Below the pieces are notes generated by a model that did not search any database, was not told the origin of the DNA, and saw nothing but the letters and a program-made list of their open reading frames with translations. A DNA stretch of 64,000 bases from Burkholderiales bacterium (GTDB lineage: Bacteria > Pseudomonadota > Gammaproteobacteria > Burkholderiales > Burkholderiaceae_C), in the NCBI GenBank assembly GCA_016191525.1, contig JACPOK010000033.1:496001-560000 (forward strand), read 5' to 3'. The position numbers and the translations under genes are program-made. This document shows, in pieces, positions 1 to 10,612 of the stretch; position 1 is the stretch's first letter; every line of letters begins with the position of its first letter.

Positions 1-3
1 ATG

Positions 4-31
4 AAAAAAGCCCCGCTCGCGGGGCTTTTTT
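4..31 (-). terminator. Rho-independent terminator of the Crp/Fnr gene
   Basis: A perfect 12-bp stem (positions 4-15 with 20-31) closed by a 4-base loop. It has A and T runs on either side, so it can work on both strands. It lies just beyond the stop codon of the minus-strand regulator that ends at 44. Confidence 0.85.
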
Positions 32-43
32 CTGCCTGCCATC

Positions 44-652
44 CTAGATTTTTCCGCGCTGCTTCAGCCGGCTCAGGGTCTCGGCCGACAGGTTCAGGTA
101 GGACGCAAGTTCCTTTTTCGGGATGCGGTCGAACAGTTCGGGGTGCTTTCGCAGGAAGCGCTTGACCCGCCCCGGGGCGTCCAGCAGGTGCAGCGTGATG
201 GTGTGGGCCATGATTTCGCTCATCAGTTCCATCACCTGGTACTCGAACGACTGCTTGATCTCGCGGTGGCTTTCCAGGAAAGCCACCCATTCGGGCATGG
301 GCAGCTTGGCCACCCGCGCCTTCGTGACGCTGACGATGCTGTAGGGCGCCGGGGTGCCCAGCCGCCAGGCGGCATAGCTGGTTTCCATGTCGCGCTCGGC
401 GGCGAAGCGCAGGATCATTTCCTTGGCCTGCTGGTTGGCCACCACCCGCTTGAGCACCCCGTCCAGGATGAAATACTGCTCCATCTCGTGGACACCCTGG
501 TTGAGCAGCGAGTCCCCTTTCTGGCAGTCGACGATCACCAGATGCGACTCCAGCCCGGCGCTCTCCTGCGGCGTCATTCCCCTCAAAACGATGTTCTGGG
601 CCAGCTGGACTCGGATGACGTTTCTGTCAGGATGGTTATCTACCGACGACAT
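44..652 (-). CDS. Crp/Fnr-family transcriptional regulator, divergent from the oxalate operon
   Basis: A 202-residue protein with an N-terminal cyclic-nucleotide-like beta-roll (about residues 25-120), a dimerisation helix (about 125-155) and a C-terminal helix-turn-helix (about 177-200). The recognition helix reads E191-T-L-S194-R195, the E-x-x-S-R pattern that FNR uses to read TTGA half-sites. Only one cysteine (C43) is present, so an FNR-type oxygen-sensing Fe-S cluster is unlikely. The start at 652 was chosen because longer in-frame extensions run back through the promoter region and into oxc and show no family similarity. It is transcribed away from oxc and a TTGAC-N4-GTCAA palindrome lies between them, so control of the oxalate operon is inferred. 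The effector is unknown. Confidence 0.88.
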   Translation of the reverse strand: MSSVDNHPDRNVIRVQLAQNIVLRGMTPQESAGLESHLVIVDCQKGDSLLNQGVHEMEQYFILDGVLKRVVANQQAKEMILRFAAERDMETSYAAWRLGTPAPYSIVSVTKARVAKLPMPEWVAFLESHREIKQSFEYQVMELMSEIMAHTITLHLLDAPGRVKRFLRKHPELFDRIPKKELASYLNLSAETLSRLKQRGKI

Positions 653-693
653 GGGCGCGATTTTGGGGGTTGGAACGCTGCGGGCCTTGCGTG

Positions 694-708
694 TTTGCAC
701 AGTGCAAA
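694..708. promoter_or_regulatory. Perfect 15-bp palindrome (operator candidate)
   Basis: The sequence TTTGCACAGTGCAAA has seven-base arms around a central A. It sits between the regulator start (652) and the FNR-like site (719-732). It differs from the FNR-type site and could bind a second regulator or serve autoregulation. No promoter hexamers for the regulator gene are clear here. Confidence 0.5.
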
Positions 709-718
709 TACAACAAAC

Positions 719-760
719 TTGACCGTGGTCAATGGTGGAACCCGAATCGATTCCTATGAT
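719..760 (+). promoter_or_regulatory. Predicted oxc promoter with FNR-type class II activator site
   Basis: The palindrome TTGACCGTGGTCAA (719-732) fits the FNR pattern TTGA(T/C)-N4-(A/G)TCAA. A good -10 element, TATGAT, is at 755-760, giving an expected transcription start near 767. The palindrome centre (725.5) is then at -41.5, the standard class II position for FNR/CRP activators. The leader before the oxc start codon would be about 85 nt. Confidence 0.6.
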
Positions 761-851
761 ACCCCGACGGTGCAGATGACCCTTGTGCACACGAGCCAGG
801 CAGCCGCGCGTTGCTCCAACTTTATCGAAGTCAAACGAAGAGACATTCACC

Positions 852-2567
852 ATGACCAACGAAACCCAGACCGGGGAACAGATCGACGGCTTCCACCTGC
901 TGATCGACGCGCTCAAGCTCAACGGCCTCGACACCATCTATGCCCTGCCCGGCATCCCGATCACCGACTTCACCCGCATGGCCCAGGCCGCGGGCATCCG
1001 CCTGATTTCGTTCCGCCACGAGCAGCACGCCGGCAACGCCGCCGCCGCTGCCGGCTTCCTGACCGGCAAGCCCGGCATCTGCATGACGGTGTCGGCCCCC
1101 GGCTTCCTGAACGGCCTGACGGCCCTGGCCAACGCCACCACCAACTGCTTCCCCATGATCCTGATCTCGGGCTCCAGCGAGCGCGAGATCGTCGACCTGC
1201 AGCAGGGCGACTACGAGGAAATGGACCAGCTGGCCATCGCCAAGCCCCTGTGCAAGGCCGCCTTCCGGGTGCTGCACGCCCAGGACATCGGCGTGGGCGT
1301 CGCCCGCGCCATCCGCTCGGCCGTCTCCGGCCGCCCCGGCGGCGTGTACCTGGACCTGCCGGCCAAGCTGTTCGCCCAGACCATGGACGCTGGTGCCGGC
1401 AAGAAGTCGCTGATCAAGGTCGTTGATCCGGCCCCGAAGCAGATCCCCGCACCCGACGCCGTGCAGCGCGCGCTGGACCTGCTCAAGGGCGCCAAGCGCC
1501 CCCTGATCGTGCTGGGCAAGGGCGCCGCCTACGCGCAGGCCGATGCCGACATCCGCGCGCTGGTTGAAAAATCGGGCATCCCCTACCTGCCGATGTCCAT
1601 GGCCAAGGGCCTGCTGCCGGACACCCACAACCAGTCGGCTTCGGCCACCCGCTCCTACGTTCTGGCCGAAGCGGACGTGGTGATGCTGGTCGGCGCCCGC
1701 CTGAACTGGCTGCTGTCGCACGGCAAGGGCAAGACCTGGGGCGGCGCCAACGCCGACACCCGCCAGTTCATCCAGATCGACATCTCGCCCACCGAAATGG
1801 ACAGCAACGTGCCGATCGCCGCCCCGCTGGTCGGCGACATCGGCTCCTGCGTCTCGGCGCTGGTCGCCGGCATGGGCGCGGGCTGGGCCAAGCCGCCCAC
1901 CGACTGGACCCAGGGCATCGCCGAGCGCAAGGACAAGAACATCTCCAAGATGGCCGAGACGCTGGCTGCCAACCCGCCGGTGATGAACTTCCACAGCGCC
2001 CTGAACGTCATCCGCAACGCCGTCAAGGCGCGGCCGGATGCCATCGTGGTCAACGAAGGCGCCAACACGCTGGACTTCGCCCGTTCCATCGTGGACATGT
2101 ACGAGCCGCGCAAGCGCCTGGACGTGGGCACCTGGGGCATCATGGGCATCGGCATGGGCTTCGCCGTCGCGGCCGCCGTGACCACCGGCAAGCCGGTGAT
2201 CGCCATCGAAGGCGACAGCGCCTTCGGCTTCTCGGGCATGGAAGTCGAGACCATCTGCCGCTACAACCTGCCGGTGTGCGTGATCGTTTTCAACAACAAT
2301 GGCATCTACAAGGGCACCGACAAGAACCCCAACGGCGGCGACGTCGCCCCCACGGTGTTCGTGAAAGACGCCCGCTACGAAATGATGATGCAGGCCTTCG
2401 GCGGCGTGGGCGTGCGCGCCACCACCCCGGCCGAGCTGGCCAAGGCGCTGGACGAAGCCGTGAAATCCGGCAAGCCCACCCTGATCAACGCCATCATCGA
2501 TGAAACCGCGGGCACCGAAAGCGGCCGCATCACCAGCCTGAACCCGCAAGCCGCGAAGAAGAAGTAA
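852..2567 (+). CDS. oxc: Oxalyl-CoA decarboxylase
   Basis: A 571-residue thiamine-diphosphate enzyme that converts oxalyl-CoA to formyl-CoA and CO2. The ThDP-activating glutamate is E57 in FRHEQ, the family-specific GDYEEMDQ segment is at 119-126 (Y121/E122 match the O. formigenes active-site pair), and the ThDP-binding GD...NN motif runs from G454-D455 to N481-N483. The length is close to the usual 565-570 residues. The start at 852 gives the family N-terminus, although the ribosome site ahead of it is weak. The gene is first in a unidirectional set with frc 26 bp downstream, matching the oxalate cycle in which Frc supplies oxalyl-CoA. It is probably activated by the divergent Crp/Fnr protein. 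Confidence 0.96.
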   Translation: MTNETQTGEQIDGFHLLIDALKLNGLDTIYALPGIPITDFTRMAQAAGIRLISFRHEQHAGNAAAAAGFLTGKPGICMTVSAPGFLNGLTALANATTNCFPMILISGSSEREIVDLQQGDYEEMDQLAIAKPLCKAAFRVLHAQDIGVGVARAIRSAVSGRPGGVYLDLPAKLFAQTMDAGAGKKSLIKVVDPAPKQIPAPDAVQRALDLLKGAKRPLIVLGKGAAYAQADADIRALVEKSGIPYLPMSMAKGLLPDTHNQSASATRSYVLAEADVVMLVGARLNWLLSHGKGKTWGGANADTRQFIQIDISPTEMDSNVPIAAPLVGDIGSCVSALVAGMGAGWAKPPTDWTQGIAERKDKNISKMAETLAANPPVMNFHSALNVIRNAVKARPDAIVVNEGANTLDFARSIVDMYEPRKRLDVGTWGIMGIGMGFAVAAAVTTGKPVIAIEGDSAFGFSGMEVETICRYNLPVCVIVFNNNGIYKGTDKNPNGGDVAPTVFVKDARYEMMMQAFGGVGVRATTPAELAKALDEAVKSGKPTLINAIIDETAGTESGRITSLNPQAAKKK

Positions 2568-2593
2568 CCAAGCCAACTCCAAGGAGAAATGAA

Positions 2594-3865
2594 ATGAGCA
2601 ACAAGCCACTCAAGGGCATCAAGATCATCGACTTCACGCACGTCCAGGCCGGCCCGGCCTGCACGCAGCTGCTGGCCTGGTTCGGCGCCGACGTGATCAA
2701 GGTCGAGCGTCCCGGTTCCGGCGACGTCACCCGCACCCAGTTGCAGGACATCCCCAACGTGGACGCCCTGTACTTCACCATGCTCAACAGCAACAAGCGT
2801 TCGCTGACGCTGGACACCAAGAAGCCGTTGGGCAAGGAAGTGCTGGAAAAGCTGATCAAGGAGTCCGACGTCATGGTCGAGAACTTCGGCCCCGGCGCGC
2901 TGGACCGCATGGGCTTCACCTGGGCCCGCATCCAGGAACTCAACCCCAAGATGATCCTGGCCTCGGTCAAGGGCTTCTCCGACGGCCACCACTATGAAGA
3001 CCTGAAGGTGTACGAGAACGTGGCGCAATGCGCCGGCGGCGCCGCCTCGACCACCGGCTGGTGGAAGGGTGAGAACTCGCAGCCGACCATCTCCTCCGCC
3101 GCCCTGGGCGACAGCAACACCGGCATGCACCTGGCCATCGGCATCCTGACGGCCATCATCGGCCGCCAGCAGTCCGGCAAGGGCCAGAAGGTCGCCGTCT
3201 CCATGCAGGACAGCGTGATCAATCTGTGCCGAGTCAAGTTGCGCGACCAGCAACGCCTGGAAAAACTGGGCTTCCTGGAAGAGTATCCGCAGTACCCGCA
3301 CGAAATGGAAGCATTCAAGGACAAGGTGACGCCGCGCGGCGGCAATGCCGGCGGCGGCGGCCAGCCGGGCTGGATCCTGAAGTGCAAGGGCCACGAGACG
3401 GACCCCAACGCCTACATCTACTTCACGGTGCAGGGCCACGCCTGGGCGCCGATCTGCGACGCCATCGGCAAGCCCGAGTGGAAGACCGACCCGGCCTACA
3501 CCACGCCCAAGGCGCGCCAGCCGCACATCACGGAGATCTTCGCCACCATCGAGGACTGGCTCAAGGACAAGACCAAGTTCGAGGCCGTCGACGTGCTGCG
3601 CAAGTTCGACATTCCCTGCGCCCCGGTACTGTCGATGAAGGAAATCCTGGTCGACAAGTCGCTGATCGAAAGCGGCACCATCGCCGAGGTGAAGCACAAG
3701 ACGCGCGGCTCCTACTGGACCGTCGGCAGCCCGATCAAGTTCTCGGACATGAAGCCCGAAATCACCGGCTCCCCGCTGCTGGGCGAGCACTCCGACGAAG
3801 TGCTGGCCGAACTGGGCTACAGCAAGGACCAGATCGCGGACATGCACTCCAAAGAGGTGGTCTGA
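2594..3865 (+). CDS. frc: Formyl-CoA:oxalate CoA-transferase, copy 1
   Basis: A 423-residue class III CoA-transferase that moves CoA from formyl-CoA to oxalate, releasing formate and regenerating oxalyl-CoA for Oxc. The catalytic aspartate is D173 in LGDSNTG. The mobile glycine loop reads [11 protein letters not shown] and keeps the four-glycine run of characterised Frc enzymes. A strong ribosome site, AAGGAGA, lies 7 bp before the start. Length matches the family (416-428). It is close in sequence to the second copy at 4449, but has a slightly longer segment before the catalytic aspartate. Its canonical loop makes this the more orthodox Frc of the pair. Confidence 0.95.
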   Translation: MSNKPLKGIKIIDFTHVQAGPACTQLLAWFGADVIKVERPGSGDVTRTQLQDIPNVDALYFTMLNSNKRSLTLDTKKPLGKEVLEKLIKESDVMVENFGPGALDRMGFTWARIQELNPKMILASVKGFSDGHHYEDLKVYENVAQCAGGAASTTGWWKGENSQPTISSAALGDSNTGMHLAIGILTAIIGRQQSGKGQKVAVSMQDSVINLCRVKLRDQQRLEKLGFLEEYPQYPHEMEAFKDKVTPRGGNAGGGGQPGWILKCKGHETDPNAYIYFTVQGHAWAPICDAIGKPEWKTDPAYTTPKARQPHITEIFATIEDWLKDKTKFEAVDVLRKFDIPCAPVLSMKEILVDKSLIESGTIAEVKHKTRGSYWTVGSPIKFSDMKPEITGSPLLGEHSDEVLAELGYSKDQIADMHSKEVV

Positions 3866-3970
3866 CCCCGCAGCCCGCCGCGAAAGGGGCTGGATAAAGA
3901 CAAGACGGCGTTCAAACTGGGCGCCGTCTGCACATGAACGCCCCGTTTTGCCCGAAAACCAAGGAAAACC

Positions 3971-4405
3971 ATGCAATCCACAGTTGATTACCAGGCCCTG
4001 GTGGCAGCAGTCGGTGACGCCGTGATGGCCTGTGACGCCGCGGGCGCCATCACGCTGTGGAACCCGGCCTGCGAGCGCATGTTCGGGTTCACCGAAGCCG
4101 AGGCGCTGGGCAAGTCGCTGGACATCATCATCCCGCAGCGCCAGCAACAGCGCCACTGGGACGGCTACAACCAGACCATGAAGAGCGGCATCACCAAGTA
4201 CGGCAACGACGTGCTGCGGGTGCCGGCGGTGCACAAGGACGGCCACACGCTGTCCATCGCCTTCACCGTCGCCCTGCTCCATTCACCGGACGGCAAGGTT
4301 TCGTCCATCGTGGCCGTGGTGCGCGACGAATCCGCCCGTTTCGCCGAGGAACGGGCCCTGAAAAAGCGCCTGACCGAGCTGGAAATGCAGCAGGCGCCAC
4401 GCTGA
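3971..4405 (+). CDS. Single PAS-domain protein inside the oxalate operon
   Basis: A 144-residue protein with one PAS fold (about residues 5-120) and a charged C-terminal helix (about 120-142). There is no kinase, GGDEF, HTH or membrane segment. It belongs to the PAS type with WNPACERMFGF at the core and R-H-W-D-G-Y in the F-helix region. H62 is in a position where some bacterial PAS domains ligate haem, but haem binding here is inference. The start is preceded by AAGGAAA. It lies between the two frc genes on the same strand, so it is probably co-transcribed with the oxalate genes. It may be a small sensor or protein-interaction module that tunes the pathway or the nearby regulator; no partner can be named. 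Confidence 0.85.
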   Translation: MQSTVDYQALVAAVGDAVMACDAAGAITLWNPACERMFGFTEAEALGKSLDIIIPQRQQQRHWDGYNQTMKSGITKYGNDVLRVPAVHKDGHTLSIAFTVALLHSPDGKVSSIVAVVRDESARFAEERALKKRLTELEMQQAPR

Positions 4406-4448
4406 TTAACATAGGGGTTGATTTGTCAACTTCCCAGCAGGATCTTCC

Positions 4449-5696
4449 ATGAGCAAAGCGCTAGACGGGGTTCGCATCCTCGATTTCACCCATGTCCAGT
4501 CGGGCCCGACGTGCACCCAGCTGCTCGCCTGGTTCGGCGCCGACGTCATCAAGGTGGAGCGGGCCGGCGAAGGCGATGCCACCCGCGGCCAGCTGAGGGA
4601 CATTCCCGGCGTGGACAGCCTGTATTTCACGATGCTGAACCACAACAAGCGCTCCATCACCCTGGACACCAAGAAGCCCAAGGGCAAGGAAGTGCTGGAC
4701 ACGCTGATCAAGACCTGCGACGTGCTGGTCGAGAACTTCGCGCCGGGCGCGCTGGACCGCATGGGTATCACCTGGGAGCACATCCAGAAGCTCAACCCGA
4801 AGATGATCGTCGCCTCGGTCAAGGGCTTCGGCCCCGGCCCCTATGAAGACTGCAAGGTCTACGAGAACGTGGCGCAATGCGCCGGCGGCTCGGCCTCCAC
4901 CACCGGCTTCGACGACGGCCCGCCCATGGTCACCGGCGCGCAGATCGGCGACAGCGGCACCGGCCTGCACCTGGCGCTGGGCATCGTGGCCGCGCTTTAT
5001 CAGCGCAACACCACGGGCCGCGGCCAGAAAGTGCTGGCGCCGATGCAGGACGCCGTGCTGAACCTGTGCCGCGTGAAGCTGCGCGATCAGCAGCGCCTGG
5101 AACGCACCCACACCATGCACGAGTACCCCCAGTACCCCGACGGCAAGTTCGGCGAGGCCGTGCCCCGCGCGGGCAATGCGTCGGGTGGCGGCCAGCCCGG
5201 CTCCATCCTCAAGTGCAAGGGCTGGGAGACCGACCCCAACGCCTACATCTACTTCATCACCCAGGGTGCCGTGTGGCCCGCGGTGTGCAAGGTGATCGGC
5301 GAGGAAGGCTGGATCGACGACGAGGCCTACGCCACGCCGGCGGCCCGGCTGCTGCACCTGAAGCCCATCTTCGCGCGCATCGAGCAATGGACCATGACCA
5401 AGACCAAGTTCGAGGCCATGGACATCCTGAACAAATACGACATTCCCTGCGGCCCGATTCTTTCGATGAAGGAAATCGCCGAGGAACCCGCGCTGCGCGA
5501 GACCGGCACCATCGTCGAGGTGGACCATCCCACGCGCGGCAAGTACCTCACCGTCGGCAACCCCATCAAGATGTCCGACAGCGCCACCGAAGTCACGCGC
5601 TCCCCTTTGCTGGGCGAGCACACCGACGAGGTGCTGCAGCAGCTGGGCTACAGCCGCGAGCAACTCGCCGAGCTGCGCGCCGAGCGGGTGATCTGA
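4449..5696 (+). CDS. frc: Formyl-CoA:oxalate CoA-transferase, copy 2
   Basis: A 415-residue class III CoA-transferase with catalytic D168 in IGDSGTG. It is the same length as the E. coli enzyme and aligns with the first copy along its whole length, so it is a paralogue and not a distant CaiB protein. The glycine loop reads [11 protein letters not shown], with serine in place of the first glycine of the four-glycine run, which may alter gating of the acyl intermediate or acceptor choice. The fused formate dehydrogenase beta gene begins 8 bp after its stop and its ribosome site overlaps the stop codon, so translation of the two is probably coupled. Confidence 0.94.
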   Translation: MSKALDGVRILDFTHVQSGPTCTQLLAWFGADVIKVERAGEGDATRGQLRDIPGVDSLYFTMLNHNKRSITLDTKKPKGKEVLDTLIKTCDVLVENFAPGALDRMGITWEHIQKLNPKMIVASVKGFGPGPYEDCKVYENVAQCAGGSASTTGFDDGPPMVTGAQIGDSGTGLHLALGIVAALYQRNTTGRGQKVLAPMQDAVLNLCRVKLRDQQRLERTHTMHEYPQYPDGKFGEAVPRAGNASGGGQPGSILKCKGWETDPNAYIYFITQGAVWPAVCKVIGEEGWIDDEAYATPAARLLHLKPIFARIEQWTMTKTKFEAMDILNKYDIPCGPILSMKEIAEEPALRETGTIVEVDHPTRGKYLTVGNPIKMSDSATEVTRSPLLGEHTDEVLQQLGYSREQLAELRAERVI

Positions 5697-5704
5697 AGGA
5701 ACCC

Positions 5705-7402
<1,698 letters not shown>

Positions 7403-7411
7403 GGCAGCGCC

Positions 7412-10249
7412 ATGAATGCAATTACCCGGCAGGAACTCGCGCAGCTCGACGCGCCCACGGTCACCTTCAGCCTGAACGGGCGCGAGGTCACCGGCCGCGC
7501 CACCGAGACGCTGCTGCAGGTCGCCAAGCGTGAAGGCGTGGAGATCCCCCACCTTTGCTACAAGGAAGGCATGGAGGCGGTGGGCAACTGCCGCTCCTGC
7601 ATGGTCGAGATCAACGGCGAGCGCGTGCTGGCCCCCTCGTGCTGCCGCGCGCCCACCGCCGGCATGAAGGTCACCACCGACAGCGAACGCGCCGTCGCCT
7701 CGCAGAAGCTGGTTCTGGAACTGCTGCTCTCGGACATGCCCGAGAAGGAATACACCCGCAACAACGAGGTGGACCAATGGGCCGCGAAGATCGGCGTGGG
7801 CAAGCCCCGTTTCGAGGCGCGCGAGCAAACCGCGCCCGACCTGTCCCACCCCGCCATCGCCGTCAACCTGGATGCCTGCATCCAGTGCACCCGCTGCCTG
7901 CGCGCCTGCCGCGACGAACAGGTCAACGACGTGATCGGCCTGGCCTTCCGCGGCGACCAGGCCAAGATCGTCTTCGACATGGACGACCCCATGGGCGTGT
8001 CCACCTGCGTGGCCTGCGGCGAATGCGTGCAGGCCTGCCCCACCGGCGCCCTGATGCCCGCGCGCGAAGCGGCGCTGGCCGTGCCCGACAAGCAGGTCGA
8101 ATCCGTCTGCCCGTACTGCGGCGTCGGCTGCCAGCTCACCTACAACGTCAAGGACGACAAGATTCTGTTTGTGGAAGGCCGCGACGGCCCCGCCAACCAC
8201 AGCCGCCTCTGCGTCAAGGGCCGTTACGGCTTTGACTATGCGCACCACCCGCAGCGCCTCACCAAGCCGCTGATCCGCCGCGCGGGCGTGCCCAAGACCG
8301 GCGATTTCGTGATGGACCCCGACCGCGTGATGGACGTGTTCCGCGAAGCCAGCTGGGAAGAAGCGCTGGAATTCGCCGGCGGCAAGCTGGCCGCCATCCG
8401 CGACCAGCACGGCAAGAAATCACTGGCAGGCTTCGGCTCGGCCAAGGGCAGCAACGAAGAGGCCTACCTGTTCCAGAAGCTGGTGCGTACCGGCTTTGGC
8501 AGCAACAACGTCGACCACTGCACGCGCCTGTGCCACGCCTCCTCCGTGGTCGCCCTGCTCGAAGGCATCGGCTCCGGTGCGGTGTCCAACCCCGTGATGG
8601 ACGTGACCAAGGCCGACGTGGTGGTCATCATCGGCGCCAACCCCACGGTGAACCACCCGGTGGCCGCCACCTGGATCAAGAACGCCGTGAAGAACGGCAC
8701 CAAGCTGGTCGTGATGGACCCGCGCCGCTCGGACCTGACACGCATGGCCCACCGCCACCTGCAGTTCAAGCCCGACACCGATGTGCCCATGCTCAACGCG
8801 ATGATGAACGTCATCGTCAACGAAGGGCTGGTCGACAAGGCCTTCATTGAAAGCCGCACCATCGGCTACGAAGAGCTGCGCAAGAACGTGGAAGGCTACA
8901 CGCCCGAATTGATGGCGCCGATCTGCGGCGTCGATGCCGACACGCTGCGCTACGTGGCGCGCCTGTTCGCCACTTCGAAGGCCTCGATGATCCTGTGGGG
9001 CATGGGCGTCTCGCAGCACGTGCACGGCACGGACAACGCGCGCTGCCTGATCGCCCTGTCGCTCATGACCGGCCAGATCGGCCGTCCCGGCACGGGCCTG
9101 CACCCCCTGCGCGGCCAGAACAACGTGCAAGGCGCCTCCGATGCGGGCCTGATCCCGATGATGCTGCCGGACTACCAGCACGTCTCCAATCCCGCCGTGC
9201 GCGCCGGCTTCGAGAAAGCCTGGAAGCTCTCCCCTGGCACGCTGGACGACCAGGTCGGCCTGACGGTGGTGGAAGTGATGCACTCGATCAAGAAGGGCGG
9301 CATCAAGGGCATGTATGTGCAGGGCGAGAACCCCGCCATGTCGGACCCCGATGCCAACCACGCGCGCGAAGCCCTCGCCGCGCTGGAACACCTGGTGGTG
9401 CAGGACATTTTCCTGACCGAGACGGCGTACCTGGCCGACGTGATCCTGCCGGCCAGCGCCTTCCCCGAAAAGGACGGCAGCTTCACCAACACCGACCGGC
9501 TGGTGCAGATGGGCCGCAAGGCCATCAACCCTCCCGGCGATGCGCGGCAGGACCTGTGGATCATCCAGCAGATCGCCAACCGCCTGGGCTGCGGCTGGGA
9601 CTACCAGCACGTTTCCGAAGTGTTCGACGAGATGCGCCACACCATGCCCAGCATCGGCGGCATCACCTGGGACCGGCTGGACCGCGAGCATTCGGTCACC
9701 TACCCCTGCATGAAGGAAGGCGACCCCGGCCAGTCCGTGGTGTTCGTGGACGATTTCCCGCGTGAGAGCGGCCGCGCGAAGTTCGTGCCGGCCGACATCA
9801 TCCCGGCGGCGGAGCGGCCCGACCCGCAATACCCGATGGTGCTGATCACCGGCCGACAGCTGGAACACTGGCACACCGGCAGCATGACGCGCCGCGCCAC
9901 GGTGCTGGATGCGATCGAGCCCGATCCGGTGGCGCTGGTGCACCCGCTGGACCTGGCCGAGCTGGGCGGCAAGCCCGGCGACGTGGTCACCATCCAGTCG
10001 CGCCGCGGCGAAGTGGCGCTCTACGCGCGGGCCGACGAAAGCTCGCCGCGCGGTGCCGTATTCGTGCCCTTCTGTTACTACGAGGCGGCCATCAACAAGC
10101 TGACCAACGCCGCGCTGGACCCGTTCGCCAAGATCCCGGAGTTCAAGTACTGCGCGATCAAGGTCACGCTGGGCGGAGTGCCACCGGTGCAAGACAGCTA
10201 TGGCGGCGGCCAGGCGCTGAAGAACTCCATCGCCCTCGCGGGCTTCTGA
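7412..10249 (+). CDS. fdhF: Formate dehydrogenase alpha (catalytic) subunit, Mo/W enzyme
   Basis: A 945-residue cytoplasmic catalytic subunit. The N-terminus is NuoG-like: a [2Fe-2S] set at C49, C60, C63 and C77, then two ferredoxin-type clusters (ACIQCTRCLRAC and STCVACGECVQAC, about residues 150-215). It is followed by the molybdopterin oxidoreductase part with its own [4Fe-4S] motif (VCPYCGVGC). The metal-ligand residue is cysteine C370 in DHCTRLCH, so this is not a selenocysteine enzyme. It starts 9 bp after the beta subunit stop. Together they catalyse formate + NAD+ to CO2 + NADH. The sequence does not show whether tungsten or molybdenum is used, and no FdhD-type maturation gene is in the window. 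Confidence 0.95.
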   Translation: MNAITRQELAQLDAPTVTFSLNGREVTGRATETLLQVAKREGVEIPHLCYKEGMEAVGNCRSCMVEINGERVLAPSCCRAPTAGMKVTTDSERAVASQKLVLELLLSDMPEKEYTRNNEVDQWAAKIGVGKPRFEAREQTAPDLSHPAIAVNLDACIQCTRCLRACRDEQVNDVIGLAFRGDQAKIVFDMDDPMGVSTCVACGECVQACPTGALMPAREAALAVPDKQVESVCPYCGVGCQLTYNVKDDKILFVEGRDGPANHSRLCVKGRYGFDYAHHPQRLTKPLIRRAGVPKTGDFVMDPDRVMDVFREASWEEALEFAGGKLAAIRDQHGKKSLAGFGSAKGSNEEAYLFQKLVRTGFGSNNVDHCTRLCHASSVVALLEGIGSGAVSNPVMDVTKADVVVIIGANPTVNHPVAATWIKNAVKNGTKLVVMDPRRSDLTRMAHRHLQFKPDTDVPMLNAMMNVIVNEGLVDKAFIESRTIGYEELRKNVEGYTPELMAPICGVDADTLRYVARLFATSKASMILWGMGVSQHVHGTDNARCLIALSLMTGQIGRPGTGLHPLRGQNNVQGASDAGLIPMMLPDYQHVSNPAVRAGFEKAWKLSPGTLDDQVGLTVVEVMHSIKKGGIKGMYVQGENPAMSDPDANHAREALAALEHLVVQDIFLTETAYLADVILPASAFPEKDGSFTNTDRLVQMGRKAINPPGDARQDLWIIQQIANRLGCGWDYQHVSEVFDEMRHTMPSIGGITWDRLDREHSVTYPCMKEGDPGQSVVFVDDFPRESGRAKFVPADIIPAAERPDPQYPMVLITGRQLEHWHTGSMTRRATVLDAIEPDPVALVHPLDLAELGGKPGDVVTIQSRRGEVALYARADESSPRGAVFVPFCYYEAAINKLTNAALDPFAKIPEFKYCAIKVTLGGVPPVQDSYGGGQALKNSIALAGF

Positions 10250-10253
10250 ACGG

Positions 10254-10598
10254 CTATCCGTGCGCCTGCCGTGAATCGGCGGGTGCTTCGGCCCGCTCGT
10301 TCAGGCCGTAGTCGCGGATCACTTCCGCGATGCGCAAGCGATAGTCCTTGAACATGGTGCCACGGCCCGCCGCCTGCGCGGCGCGATGCGCCTCCAGGTT
10401 GCGCCAGGCTGTGAGGCACGACTCGTCGCGCCAGAACTGCAGCGACAGCAGCTTGTCGGGCTCGGTCAGGCTCTGGAAGCGCTCGATGGAAATGAAGCCG
10501 TCCATCTTCAGCAGCTCGGTCTTGAGCTCGGCGGCCCAGTTCAGGTAGCCCTCGCGGTGCGCGGGGTCGGGCCACACTTCAAAAATCACGGACACCAT
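10254..10598 (-). CDS. Antibiotic-biosynthesis-monooxygenase (ABM) fold protein
   Basis: A 114-residue protein with the small ferredoxin-like alpha/beta ABM pattern: a first strand VSVIFEVW, a central FISIERFQS strand and LLSLQFWRDESCLTAWRN. Such proteins form dimers and include quinol monooxygenases and haem-degrading enzymes, but the substrate here is unknown. The start at 10598 has AAAGGA at good spacing. An ATG 18 bp further out (10616) overlaps the P450 stop as ATGA but has no usable ribosome site. Either way it is translationally close to the P450 and probably in its operon. It converges with the formate dehydrogenase gene, leaving 4 bp between stops. Confidence 0.8.
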   Translation of the reverse strand: MVSVIFEVWPDPAHREGYLNWAAELKTELLKMDGFISIERFQSLTEPDKLLSLQFWRDESCLTAWRNLEAHRAAQAAGRGTMFKDYRLRIAEVIRDYGLNERAEAPADSRQAHG

Positions 10599-10612
10599 GG
10601 CTTGTTTTCCTT

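Noticed and set aside
831..2609. A 592-codon open frame on the minus strand opposite oxc
   Set aside because: High-GC shadow frame with His/Gly/Ala/Arg-rich composition and no domain; oxc on the plus strand is unmistakable.
3904..3928. Hairpin GACGGCG/CGCCGTC between frc and the PAS gene as a terminator
   Set aside because: Loop of 11 bases and no T run directly after; more likely incidental or an mRNA-stability hairpin.
8519..8521. Possible selenocysteine at the formate dehydrogenase metal ligand
   Set aside because: The codon is TGC (cysteine), not TGA.
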